Part shown: positions 11,385-21,265 of the stretch, piece by piece | How the letters are laid out: the number at the start of each line of letters is the position of its first letter | Position numbering within the stretch: position 1 is the first letter of the stretch | From: Schistocerca nitens | Lineage: Eukaryota > Arthropoda > Insecta > Orthoptera > Acrididae | Reading direction: 5' to 3' | Assembly (NCBI RefSeq): GCF_023898315.1 | Contig: NC_064622.1 | Location: forward strand, 165,808,178-165,872,177 | DNA: 64,000 nucleotides | Translations under genes and position numbers: made by a program | Notes under the pieces: model-generated | The model's input: only the letters and a program-made list of their open reading frames with translations | Database searches by the model: none | What the model was told of the DNA's origin: nothing

Positions 11385-11440
11385 AGTGCCAAGATCGCTA
11401 AACTTATTTATTCATATAGATGACCGGTTTCGACAATTCT
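11385..11440 (-). repeat. GAAACCGGT-containing dispersed repeat
   Basis: The minus strand reads GAAACCGGTCATC followed by AATAAATAAGTTTAGCGATCTTGGC. This is similar in order to 5733-5775 inside F2 copy 1 (GAAACCGGTTATCC, TATTTAAGCGATCTTGGC). The class is unknown; see the finding on a possible ribozyme-like core. Confidence 0.5.
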
Positions 11441-11655
11441 CTGTTGCCTTCTTCGGTTCTGCAAAACATAGGCCAAAAATTTAAGAATACAGAAACTAAC
11501 ATAACAGCACACATAATTATATCCAAAATTCGCAAAACATCGAATGGCAACATACCTATGTTTACATCATCACATAATCTTCTCCTTCAGTACAGCTCTA
11601 CTATGCAGGTCCACGTCGGTATCGCGAGCTAGAAGCTGGCATGTCACTTTTAAAA

Positions 11656-13022
11656 TAACAACTATGTACAGGCGTGGACAAAACGAGCGAGACCCCTCGC
11701 CTTTTCGTTATGCTGACCCTCACAGCTTTAAAGTCTGCTATACAGCATAACAACCAAGGCGACGAAGTGCTACCAACATACTATGCACAGGCGTGAAACT
11801 GAAAAACTATTAGAAATTTGTGAGACTGTTTCCAATCATCTGTAAGACAATATTAATGCTGATTAGCGTGTTAAACAAAACACGTAAATATAAGATATAC
11901 CGGAGAGTCCACGGTAACTGTCCCTTTTCCCGTATTACTCTGATCGTTTCTGCCCAAATATTATCAATTGGATTCATGTCAGCTCCTTTAGGTGGCCATT
12001 CCATTACAGTACTATTAGTATGGTCGCCGAACGACCTCTTAACCACACGTGCCGTATGAATAGGCGAGCGATCTTGTTCGAACATGATCTGATCATCGCC
12101 AAATCTTGCTGTCACAGAAGACAACATCACGTTCTCCAGAACTGATATGTAACTGCGCACATCGAGTCTTCCTTCCACTTCCCAAAGAAGCCCATACTCT
12201 TCGGCCGATATCCACGCCCATACTTTCACCGACTTCCTGCCACTCCTTCGGCAACTGTAAATATATTCTGGATTATACCTAGCAGCTTCTGGCCAGTAAA
12301 CAAGTACTTTTCCGGTTGATGTCGTACAGAAAACTTTTTCGTCCGTGAAAATCACTCGCCTCCAATACTGGAGAGGTTTGTCGACATTTTCAGCAGCAAA
12401 AGCAAGGCGAGCTTCTCTGTGGGAAACAGTCAATGTCTCTTTGACAGCAGCGCTTCTTGCTCTCAGTCCACCTTCCCTTAGACGACGAGTGTCGGTCTTA
12501 TTGCTAACACGGAGACCTAAAATCTGCTGAATTTGTCGTGCGTTGACAAATGGGTGGTTCTCATTGAAACGGCGTATCTGCTGATCCTGAGCTGCTGTTG
12601 TTTTGCGGCGACGACCATGAGGCCTCCCATTCACGTTACCACTCTCTTCCTTTCGTCTGATCCACCTGGCTGCCGTCGTCTGAAGACCCATAGTTCTTGC
12701 TATATAGCCATTTGAAAATCCCTTTGCATGGAGTGCTATTATAGCGCCCTTGTCTGCCCCAGCCAGATGGGCCATTTAGCGTTGACTGAATGATTCTTTG
12801 TGGTTAATATCCGCTGCGAAAACAGCGCTAGTGGGAAACAGACTGCCTCCTCCACGACTGCAGCCACAACGCAATCGCCAAGTATGTGTAACACGGAAAT
12901 CGATGGCATAAACGAAAGATCGCAAGCCCGTACCCGTGTCATTACATAATGGAGCAACTTACAATTTGTAATTTTTCTCAGAAGAGACTGGTCCGCTCTT
13001 GTCATGTCTTATCCTGACAAAT
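11656..13022 (-). mobile_element. Tc1-like element, family 2, copy 2
   Basis: The left terminus TACAGGCGTGGACAAAACG (from about 11665) resembles Tc1-type ends and recurs, inverted, at 17270-17290. The right terminus is inferred near 12990-13020, where the minus strand reads GACAAGAGCGGACC. Transposase sequence runs from 12775 down to about 11900. There it joins abruptly to the 3' untranslated/terminal sequence (11656-11899), so the last part of the transposase is missing. Confidence 0.7.
11810..12775 (-). pseudogene. Tc1-like transposase, long ORF with replaced C-terminus
   Basis: A 321-residue frame opens MAHLAGADKGAIIALH. It contains a helix-turn-helix, a basic GRPHGRRRK (AT-hook-like) stretch near residue 50, IFTDEKVF (first Asp) and MFEQDRSPIHTARVV (second Asp). 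The third catalytic position is Asp (NPIDNIW) where copy 1 keeps Glu (NPIENIW). About 35 residues separate the second and third acidic residues. After GQLPWTL the frame runs into non-coding sequence, so the final 40 residues or so are foreign and the normal GGYTRY tail is absent. It is the longest frame of this family here, but probably inactive because of the tail and the Glu-to-Asp change. Confidence 0.85.
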
Positions 13023-13248
13023 ATTACAAGAAATGAAACGTTTACGTTTTGCATATACGACAGGCCAGCGCAAGAAACATTTCTGAAATATCTGAGGCAA
13101 CCGGAAGAACACTCCGTGAATTTTAGTTGTAGAAGGTTGCCTTATAAGAAGGAAAACCTGTTTATCCTCGCTCACTGTGTTTCCAAGTGGCGCAGTTTAC
13201 TCTGAAGCATACCTAGTTCTCGCCGGGCGTAAGAAGCGACTCGACTAA

Positions 13249-14114
13249 CGAGGAGAACTCACCAGGTGCGATACGCTGATTATCGGGAAACTTTTCTCAG
13301 TGAAGGAGAGGACAAAATAAGCGAACATGTGTTTCGGATTACCTGCAGACATTCGACCGTTTCCGAGAAAACGACGGTCAAAGTTAGCAACGCGCTGTTT
13401 CTATAGTGTAGATACCTTTTGCGCTCGAGAATGCAATTGAAGCGGTGGCTCAGTGGCTACCGTCGTTCCTTCTTAACTTTGATTCCCGAGTTCGAGACCA
13501 TATTGGTTTTCGTATTATTATTTTTTTTCTCCCTCTCTATCAGAATCATCTACCAATGTTTTTTTCCAATTTATGTTGAAATAATGTCGTTATTCGTCAA
13601 TTAACTTTCTGTGTAATAAATGAATTACAAAAATAATACGCGAATGAGAAAATAATGTGAAATATTTTTGAACCTTCTTAAAACCTGTAAGGTTGCAAGG
13701 ACATTCAAAAATGTTTCACATCATTTTCTCATTTTTTTTTACTTCTTTCATTACACAGTAAATTAATTGGCGAATAACGACAACATTGTTTCAACATAAA
13801 TTGAAATAAACATTCGTAGATAATTCAGAGAGTGAGGGGGGGGGGGGAGGAACCACGGGGTTTTTCGAACTCGCAGCGCGCAAAGCTCGGAAGTCGCGAC
13901 GGTAGCGGCTGAGCCACCGCTTCAATTGAATCCTTAGACACTAATAGATATCTACACTATAGCAACAGCGCCTTGAAAATTTTTGACCGCCGTTTTCTCA
14001 GAAGCGGTCGAGTGTATGGAGATAAGCCGAGACACGTGTTCGCTTATTTTGTCCCCTCTTTCATCGAGCGAAGTTTCAGCAAGATCGGGATATGACATTT
14101 GGCGGGTCCCCTCT
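13249..14114. mobile_element. F2 palindromic element with tRNA-like arms, copy 2
   Basis: It is flanked by TAA at 13246-13248 and 14115-14117. It is a nearly complete palindrome whose arms reach almost to a small loop around 13676-13705 (ACCTGTAAGGTTGCAAGG). tRNA-like segments are GCGGTGGCTCAGTGGCTACC (from 13440) in the left arm and its complement with TTTCGAACTCGCAGCG at 13863-13925 in the right arm. A G run interrupts at about 13838-13848. It has no coding capacity. It is the sister of 5236-6104 and lies at the corresponding site of the duplicated block (11900-14245). Confidence 0.75.
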
Positions 14115-14245
14115 TAAGCTGTGGGCGTTGCGATTCAGTAGACAGAATGCGTCCACTTTCCTCGACCACTCACTGACATGTTTGGAAACTTTCGTTCTTG
14201 CAGTGGCAGTTTGTGTTATGAAGCCCGGTTTTCCTGATAACGATC

Positions 14246-14555
14246 TACTAATGGACTTTGCTCCTGATTTACGTTACTGTGTAGTAGACCTACTGCAACG
14301 ACTTGAACCGGAAATGTTGTTTTATCTGGATATTCCGCTTCTTAGTTGCCATATTTCGCTATAAAATTTTCCTTTGTTTCAAAACGGCAAGTTTAGATGG
14401 CCATTGCAATTGGGTAATATCAGTAACAATTTAATACTTTGAAACAGTTACGTGTGCTGTACGAGGAGTGTACTCTGTTGAATGAGGAACACATTAAACA
14501 CGAAAGCTGCGTCCAGTAACAATAATTGACTTTCGGTTACATGACAAAACACAAG
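14246..14555. other. No gene seen
   Basis: No feature can be supported here. Confidence 0.35.
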
Positions 14556-14559
14556 TCGA

Positions 14560-15165
14560 AATACTGTCAGTTCATCTCAGTACCCAGTAAAACTTAAACT
14601 GGAACGATCGCAAACATACTTTTGTGGGGAAGGCCAACGAAAGACTGCGTTTTATTGGCCGCACACTAACAATACGCAACAGGTCTACTGAAAACACTAC
14701 CCACACTACGTTTGTCCGTCCACTGCTATAGTATTTCTGCGCGGTATGGGATCCTTGACAGACGTGATTCACGGTGCACGCCAAAACGATAGCACCATTT
14801 GTAATGTCACAAAATAGGGGAGAGGGAGTCCCAGATTAGATAAGCGAATTGGGGTGACATTCATGAACAAAAAAGCGTTTTTCGTTGCCGCGAGATCTTT
14901 TCACGAAATTTCAATCACCAACATCTGTTATGAATGCTAAAACCTTATTTTCTTGGGAACTTACACAGGAACAAATGACCGTAGTAATAATGTAATTCAG
15001 GGCTCGTAAGAAAAGATTTGAGTGGTCCTTTTTCCCGCACGCTGTGAAAGAGTAGGACGGTAGAGAAGTAGTCCGAAGGTAGTTCGATGAACCCCCTGCC
15101 AGGCACCTAAGTCTGGATTGCAAAGTAATCCTGTAGATGTAATCATGTAGGTGCAACAACGAAAT
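14560..15165 (+). pseudogene. CR1/L2-like LINE relic (C-terminal coding and tail)
   Basis: Broken plus-strand frames give residues such as ARYGILDRRDS, FEWSFFPHAVKE and FDEPPARHLSLDC, typical of the region after the reverse transcriptase in CR1/Jockey-group LINEs. The tail TTCGATGAACCCCCTGCCAG to CTGTAGATGTAATCATGTAG matches 37690-37767. It carries several stops and no RT motif. Confidence 0.6.
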
Positions 15166-15552
15166 TACGCTGTAATTGCGTCATGTGAGTTACATTTGAT
15201 TTGAAAATCGAAGTTGTTTGCTGTTTATTTATTTTTCGTTCATTATTTTCAGCCATAGACAAACACCTAGGTGCGTTAAATTGATACTGAAATAAAGTGT
15301 CATGCATGGACCAATAACAATAAATTCATAACTACTTGTTATGGTACTGCAGTATCTGCCAGCGTCTTCAGAAGTGGATATCGCATACGACGTTCCTAGG
15401 TTGTTTATAAGTGGATATTGCAGGCGACTTCGAACAAAATTTGAATGTAGCTCTTAGAAGTTCCGTGATCAAACGATCTGAGTTGCTGGTGAATACAGTT
15501 TATCCTCACTAGGCAGTATATATTATCATTATACATGAGGTGAAAAGGGTTT

Positions 15553-15738
15553 CGCCGGGTGCGGTGGCCGAACGGTTCTAGGAGCTTCAGTCACGAACCG
15601 CGCGGCTGCTTGCGCCGTCAGTTCGAATCCTTACCCGGGCATGGATGTGTGCTAGGTTAGGTATGTTTAAGTAGTTCTTGGTCTACGGGACTGATGACCT
15701 AAACAGTTTGGTCACATAGTTCTTAGAGGCATTTTTTT
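15553..15738 (+). mobile_element. tRNA-headed SINE (older copy)
   Basis: The head is GCCGGGTGCGGTGGCCGAAC with B-box AGTTCGAATCC. The body (GGTTAGGTATGTTTAAGTAG, GGGACTGATGACC, CACATAGTTCTTAGAGGCAT) is diverged and shortened: the GTCCTTAGG block is missing. No clear target duplication is visible. Confidence 0.82.
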
Positions 15739-17055
15739 ACCTTTCGCGTAAATTTTATTTACATAAATGGCCGTATCTTCAGATTGCGTTGACATAGAAG
15801 CTCACTTTTTTACACCACCAAGGGACCGTATACCGCAGGAAGTGCGATACATTTCCGCTTATTATGTCTACCCTTACTCGAGGTAAACGGTTTTAAGGGT
15901 TGGGTAGACAGATAGACGGTAAAGAAAATGAGACTTGGGGTTCCATGAAATCCTAACAACGAAATTGGCTACGACAGTTGCTGAAGATGAGGGCCGCACA
16001 AATAATCCTCCCTACTCTTCATTCGAAATGTTCTAGCTGCAGTCGATACATCAGCATATTAATCGTTGTTACGCTTTCGATCCAAATCACGTTTAGAGGA
16101 ATGCAAATAAAATCCTTTTGTCTATACACGTGGTAATTCAGATCCCAGTAATAATGGCACCACGTTTTAGAAGTACGAGCATTCCCATTGCTAGCTAGCT
16201 TAAAAACACTTCGGCTAATGAACGTTTTCTGGCTGTGGCGAGTCTAATGGAGAATTCGAAACATTGTAGAATACGTTTGGCAGCTATGTCGCCGTTTATT
16301 TCCTGTGGTGGTGCAGAATAATCCTACTAAATTTACTCGCTGATAACAGTATTTTGTTATTTCGATAAACATCTCGAATGACTGTCATATAAGCGGTGAC
16401 ATAAATGTAGAAAATTCATGTTTTTGAGTCCAGAAAGCTCTATGCAACAGAAACTGCAGATCATTCTGCCAATTCCCTTGCGAAATTGCTGGCTTATTCA
16501 TGTCTGGGGTAATTATAGAGGGCTCTTTGCCTGGGTTGTCTGCTAGCGTAGTGAAAGGTGTTTGCTATTGCAGAGGAGGTCTGGTTTGTTTTCGGTTCTA
16601 ATCTTGATGGAGGCACATAGACTATCAGTAAAGCAATTTTAAGAAACTCTTGCGCCCCCAATACGTTTTATTGCTACCTTTATTCTGTACCGGCGCCTTG
16701 TGGATGTCAATATGAAACTCTTGTAGAATTTCATACTTGTTACTGCCTACTTTTTCCGCTTCTGTCAATAATTGAATTGACTTAAGTGAGGCACTGAATG
16801 ATTTTTAACTGAATTTCGTTATGAATCCTCACGCATTGCTAAATTTGCACACATTCATGTTATGTCAGCAACGGTAATCCATTATGACTGGTCTGAACGT
16901 TGACAGAGACCGTTTCACAGCCGAATGGCATATTATTTTGTTAATTCGTAACGATCTGAGGTAACTTGTCTTACTAAAACAGTTATGTTATCTCGATAAG
17001 CTAAAATTCTTTTTTATTAGTACAGTTCATACTAACTAGCTTCTCTGCTTTCATT
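15739..17055. other. No gene seen; partner of dispersed repeat at 1068
   Basis: About 16218-16450 pairs with 1068-1290 (see that entry). The rest shows nothing I can support. Confidence 0.35.
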
Positions 17056-17292
17056 TATATCTTACATTTACGTGTTGTGCTTAACACACTAATCAGCATT
17101 AATATAGTCTTACACATGATTGAAAACAGTCTGACAAAGGTCAGATAGTTTTTTTTCGTTTCACGCCTGTGCATAGTATGTTGGTAGCACTTCGTCGCCT
17201 TGCCTGTTATGTGGTGTAGCAGACTTTAAAGCTGTGCGGATCAGCATAATGAAAAGGCGAGGGGTCTCGCTCGTTTTGTCCACGACTGTACA
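17056..17292 (+). repeat. Detached 3' end of Tc1-like family 2 (inverted relative to 11656-11899)
   Basis: From TATCTTACATTTACGTG through AATCAGCATTAATAT, CACGCCTGTGCATAGTATG and AGGCGAGGGGTCTCGCTCG to CCACGACTGTACATA, this matches the reverse complement of 11656-11899 over its whole length. Homology stops at the same point (about 17056 / 11899) where the transposase of copy 2 begins, and no transposase lies upstream here. Confidence 0.7.
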
Positions 17293-17791
17293 TAAAATTA
17301 CTCCTCTTAATAGGGAAAACTAGACGCAACACGACATGCTAGTTATAAAATGTACTACACTAAATAAATCACAAACATTGATTTGCTACGAAATGATTAA
17401 TGCAAACTACCATGGTACCTCCCGAAAATTTTCAAAAATGTACGCTTATTGACGATGATATATACTGAAACTCGGGGTGACAGTAACAGTAAATTACAAA
17501 CGTTGATCACCTACGAATTAAGCTGTAAACAACACTCGTAACTTACGAAAATTTTCAAAAACATACTTTCGTAAATGTCCAAAAATTCTCAAGAAGAAAC
17601 CTGTTTATCCATGTGATTGTAAAATGAAATTAAGAAACGATTGTTTTTGAAAGAGGATAGGCCTACTATTAAAAATGTCGTAAAGAGCGCAACTCACGTT
17701 TAGGCGTACGGTTGATAGTAACAGAATCAGCGGCATTTGCAAATGTTAGAAATTTCGTAATATGTCACGATGCATACGAGTACTGACACAG

Positions 17792-18207
17792 TTCACTTGG
17801 GGTCAACTGAAGTGTTGTAAACGGCCATAGTATATGTGAACACAGGCTTCAACACATCCCCTCATTGATGCCCGTATACGGTCAAAAACCCCAGGCATGT
17901 CCTGAAAGCTTGACAACCACCCACAATGCGTTTCCGGAATTCATTACACTATTATAGGGGCTAGAACATACCACATCTTTTAAATATTCCCACACACAAT
18001 TCACTTGGGGTCAACCGAAGTGTTGTACACGGCCATAGTATATGTGAACACAGGCTTCAATACACCTCCTCATTGATGCCCGTATATGTTCAAAAATCCC
18101 AGTCATGTCCTGAAAGCTTGACAACCACCCACAATGCGTTTCTGGAATTCATTACACTATTATCGGGGCTACAACACACCACATCTTTTAAATATACCCA
18201 CACAAAA
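17792..18207 (-). pseudogene. Tandemly duplicated transposase 3' end (mariner/Tc1-like)
   Basis: Two units of 208 bases (17792-17999 and 18000-18207) share TTCACTTGGGGTCAAC, GGCCATAGTATATGTGAACA, TGTCCTGAAAGCTTGACAAC and GGAATTCATTACACTATTAT. Read on minus, each unit gives pieces resembling the C-terminus of DDE transposases: a YLKDVVY-like block, a GFLTVYGHQ-like block, then residues near the stop. Both have stops. The assignment to a transposase is tentative; the tandem duplication is certain. Confidence 0.6.
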
Positions 18208-18585
18208 ATATCTGACAGCAACAAGTCAGGGCAAATGGGAGGCCATGCTGTTGGCGAACTATGACTGATTTACTTGCTGTTGAAAGGGTATTTACCAGTA
18301 CTTAGGTAGCCAGAACGATGATAAATTCAAGTGAGGGTACTGCTATGGCTATGGAGATTCCAGCTCTATTTGTTTGCACATGATTTTGACCTAGGTCATG
18401 ACCTTTCATCGACATCATAATATTACAACCCCTCATCTATGAGATCACAAGCCACACCCCTTTTTTTGATGATCTCATCAGGAGATGGAGACAATAAAGT
18501 TGAAAACTGGTGAGAAATTTAAATATTAGGGATGGTGGTAGACAGTAATTTTTTTTAAAAAATGCATATATATTTTTTAAACTAT

Positions 18586-18630
<45 letters not shown>

Positions 18631-19007
18631 GCATGTATGCACACATGAAGTCAAAGATAGTGATAGTCAAAGATATTTATGTAAAATGGCAACCATCACT
18701 CTCCACTGACCAACCTTCTCTCCATTGACCACCTTTCTCACTACTGACAATAAATCTCTATTGATCATAATTCTCTCCACCTCATAGTATGCATGGTAAT
18801 GGTGCTTACATATTTCCACATCTGCCTCATCTACTGTACTACTTCTTCACAAAGTTTCATTCCACACGCATGCACACAATATATAAAAAAAAAAACATAC
18901 ATTATTACCACATCTGCCACAGCATCATCTCTCTGATTTATACACCACAGTAAATTTCCTCTCTCTCTCTGTAATAATTACTGTAATGGGACAATAATAT
19001 TATAATG
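18208..19007. other. No gene seen; CA microsatellite at 18594-18627
   Basis: A CA/AC run of about 34 bases lies at 18594-18627 and a CT run near 18959-18970. No other supported feature is visible. Confidence 0.5.
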
Positions 19008-19009
19008 TA

Positions 19010-19832
19010 CTGGGTGATCAAAAAGTCAGTATAAATTTGAAAACTTAATAAACTACGGAATAATGTAGATAGAGAGGTAAAAATTGACACACATGCTTGG
19101 AATGACATGGGGTTTTATTAAAACAAAAAAAAGGTTATCGGGCCTTTTTTCTTCGAGGAAATGCGTGATTCTGGTTTTGTAACTGCTACCGTGACGGGTG
19201 AGAGGTACGCCGATATGTTACAGAATCGCATCATCCCCAGCCTGGCTGATAAACAACTGCTGGAACGTAAGATGTTTATGCAGGATGGCGCTCCACCCCA
19301 TATTGCTAGACGCGTGAAAGATATCTTGCGCGCGTCTTTTTTTTGTGATGATCGTGAGTTCAGCCGCCACTTTCGTCATGCTTGGTCTCCCAGGTCCCCA
19401 GACCTCAGTCCGTGCGATTATTGGCTTTGTGGTTACCTGAAGTCGCAAGTGTATCGTGATCGACCGACATCTCTAGGGATGCTGAAAGACAACATCCGAC
19501 GCCAGTGCCCCACCAGAACTCCGGACATGCTTTACAGTGCTGTTCACAACATTATTCCTCGACTACAGCTATTGTTGAGGGATGCTGGTGGACATATTGA
19601 GCATTTTCTGTAAAGAACATCATCTTTGCTTTGTCTTACTTTGTTATGCTATTTATTGCTATTCTGATCAGATGAAGCGCCAACTGTCGGACATTTTTTG
19701 AACTTTTGTATTTTTTTGGTTCTAATAAAACCCCTGTCATTCCAAGCATGTGTGGCAATTTGTACCTCGCTATCTACATTATTCCGTGATTTATTCAGTT
19801 TTCAAATTTATACTGACTTTTTGATCACCTGG
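19010..19832 (+). mobile_element. Internally deleted Tc1/mariner-type element with ~110-bp inverted ends
   Basis: TA flanks both ends (19008-19009 and 19833-19834). The left end CTGGGTGATCAAAAAGTCAG and the right end (complement CCAGGTGATCAAAAAGTCAG) stay paired for about 110 bases, to the GACATGGGGTTTTATTA block. Only the 3' part of a transposase gene lies between them, so most of the coding sequence has been deleted. Confidence 0.88.
19161..19613 (+). CDS. C-terminal fragment of a DDE transposase (rosa/DD41D-like)
   Basis: This open frame of 150 residues contains MFMQDGAPPHIARR (second catalytic Asp) and SPDLSPCDYWLCGYLKS (third catalytic Asp), with 43 residues between the two. It ends GGHIEHFL. 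That spacing is longer than the 34 residues of classic mariner and fits the rosa-like (DD41D-type) branch, an assignment from memory. The DNA-binding domain and first Asp are absent, so it cannot act alone. It reads cleanly without stops, which suggests a recent internal deletion. Confidence 0.78.
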   Translation: MRDSGFVTATVTGERYADMLQNRIIPSLADKQLLERKMFMQDGAPPHIARRVKDILRASFFCDDREFSRHFRHAWSPRSPDLSPCDYWLCGYLKSQVYRDRPTSLGMLKDNIRRQCPTRTPDMLYSAVHNIIPRLQLLLRDAGGHIEHFL

Positions 19833-19834
19833 TA

Positions 19835-20677
19835 TATTAAAGACAGAAAGAAAGGCTGTAATGCTAACTTTAATGATGAAACAACATTTTAATACATATT
19901 ACAGAGGGAATACAGTTTTCCGTTGTGTAACAGCAGAAGATGACGATGTTAGTACTTTACTGTTGTAGGCCTTCTAATCACGTTGCAATTCATTCCAAGA
20001 TGTATCGCAAATGCTTTTCGTGTTGATGTCATTGTTTACTTTGTTAGTTCTTGATGTACTTTAGCCTGTATGTTGGATCTGTAGTACTCTAAATGAATTT
20101 TACGTTGTCAGTAAGCCAACTGTGTGTATTTTAATAAGCTATACAGACAATTTAGAAGTGGAAATATTTAATTTGAAGTTCCATTGTGCGTGTGAAATGT
20201 GGTACGGCAACCTAACTTTCGTCGTTAACCTAAAAGTTTTATCCGTAGTGCCAATATGCGAGCTGTTTGTATTTCAGCAAGTAATGTAGAATATTTAGAT
20301 GTAGAAAAATATTATTTGAAGCCCATTTTGCTTGCAAAATCTTACATATTTTGAGAAATAATACAAATTTATTTTGCTCTAATTTTCGTAGAGATCTGTG
20401 ATCTGGAACGGGACTCACACAGTCTCACAATAAAATCAGTCATCATTTTCAAGTGGTAACCTCAAGCCACTAATCAGGAACAATGACAGTGACAGCTCAA
20501 TATATAGTGTTTGACAGTGATGAAGATGAGGAAAAAGAAAACGTGTAAGTGGTCACAGATGACAAACTGTGGAACAAAACAGTCACTGTAGAAACACAAT
20601 ACATCAAAAAAACCACACTGTATGGTAAAAAGCCATAAAATCAAAGCTCACTGAAGATGCTGCAACTGCAGTGAAAC
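19835..20677. other. No gene seen
   Basis: AT-rich. The end (20651-20677, CTGAAGATGCTGCAACTGCA) continues after the LINE at 23989, so it is the left half of an interrupted older sequence. Confidence 0.4.
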
Positions 20678-20704
20678 ATGTTTGGGTTGTTGTTGTTGTG
20701 GTCT

Positions 20705-21265
20705 TCAGTCCTGAGACTGGTTTGATGCAGCTCTCCATGCTACTCTATCCTGTGCAAGCTTTTTCATCTCCCAGTACCTACTGCAACCTACATCCTTCTG
20801 AATCTGCTTAGTGTATTCATCTCTTGGTCTCCCTCTACGATTTTTACCCTCCACGCTGCCCTCCAATACTAAATTGGTGATCCCTTGATGCCTCAGAACA
20901 TGTCCTACCACCCGATCCCTTCTTCTGGTCAAGTTGTGCCACAAACTTCTCTTCTCCCCAATCCTATTCAATACTTCCTCATTAGTTATGTGATCTACCC
21001 ATCTAATCTTCAGCATTCTTCTGTAGCACCACATTTCGAAAGCTTCTATTCTCTTCTTGTCCAAACTATTTATCGTCCATGTTTCACTTCCATACATGGC
21101 TACACTCCATACAAATACTTTCAGAAATGACTTCCTGACACTTAAATCTATACTCGATGTTAACAAATTTCTCTTCTTCAGAAACGCTTTCCTTGCCATT
21201 GCCAGTCTACATTTTATATCCTCTCTACTTCGACCATCATCAGTTATTTTCTCCCCAAATAGCAA
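20705..21265 (-). pseudogene. C-terminal part of the same RTE LINE protein, frameshifted
   Basis: The frame overlaps the end of the main frame. It continues the protein from the KITDDGRSREDIKCRL block through AMYGSETWTI, RRMLKIRWVDHITNEEVL and VGCSRYWEMKKLAQDRVAWR. These are the thumb/C-terminal motifs usual for RTE LINEs. One small indel near 21250 separates it from the reverse transcriptase; otherwise it has no stops. This copy was therefore probably one mutation away from intact. Confidence 0.9.
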
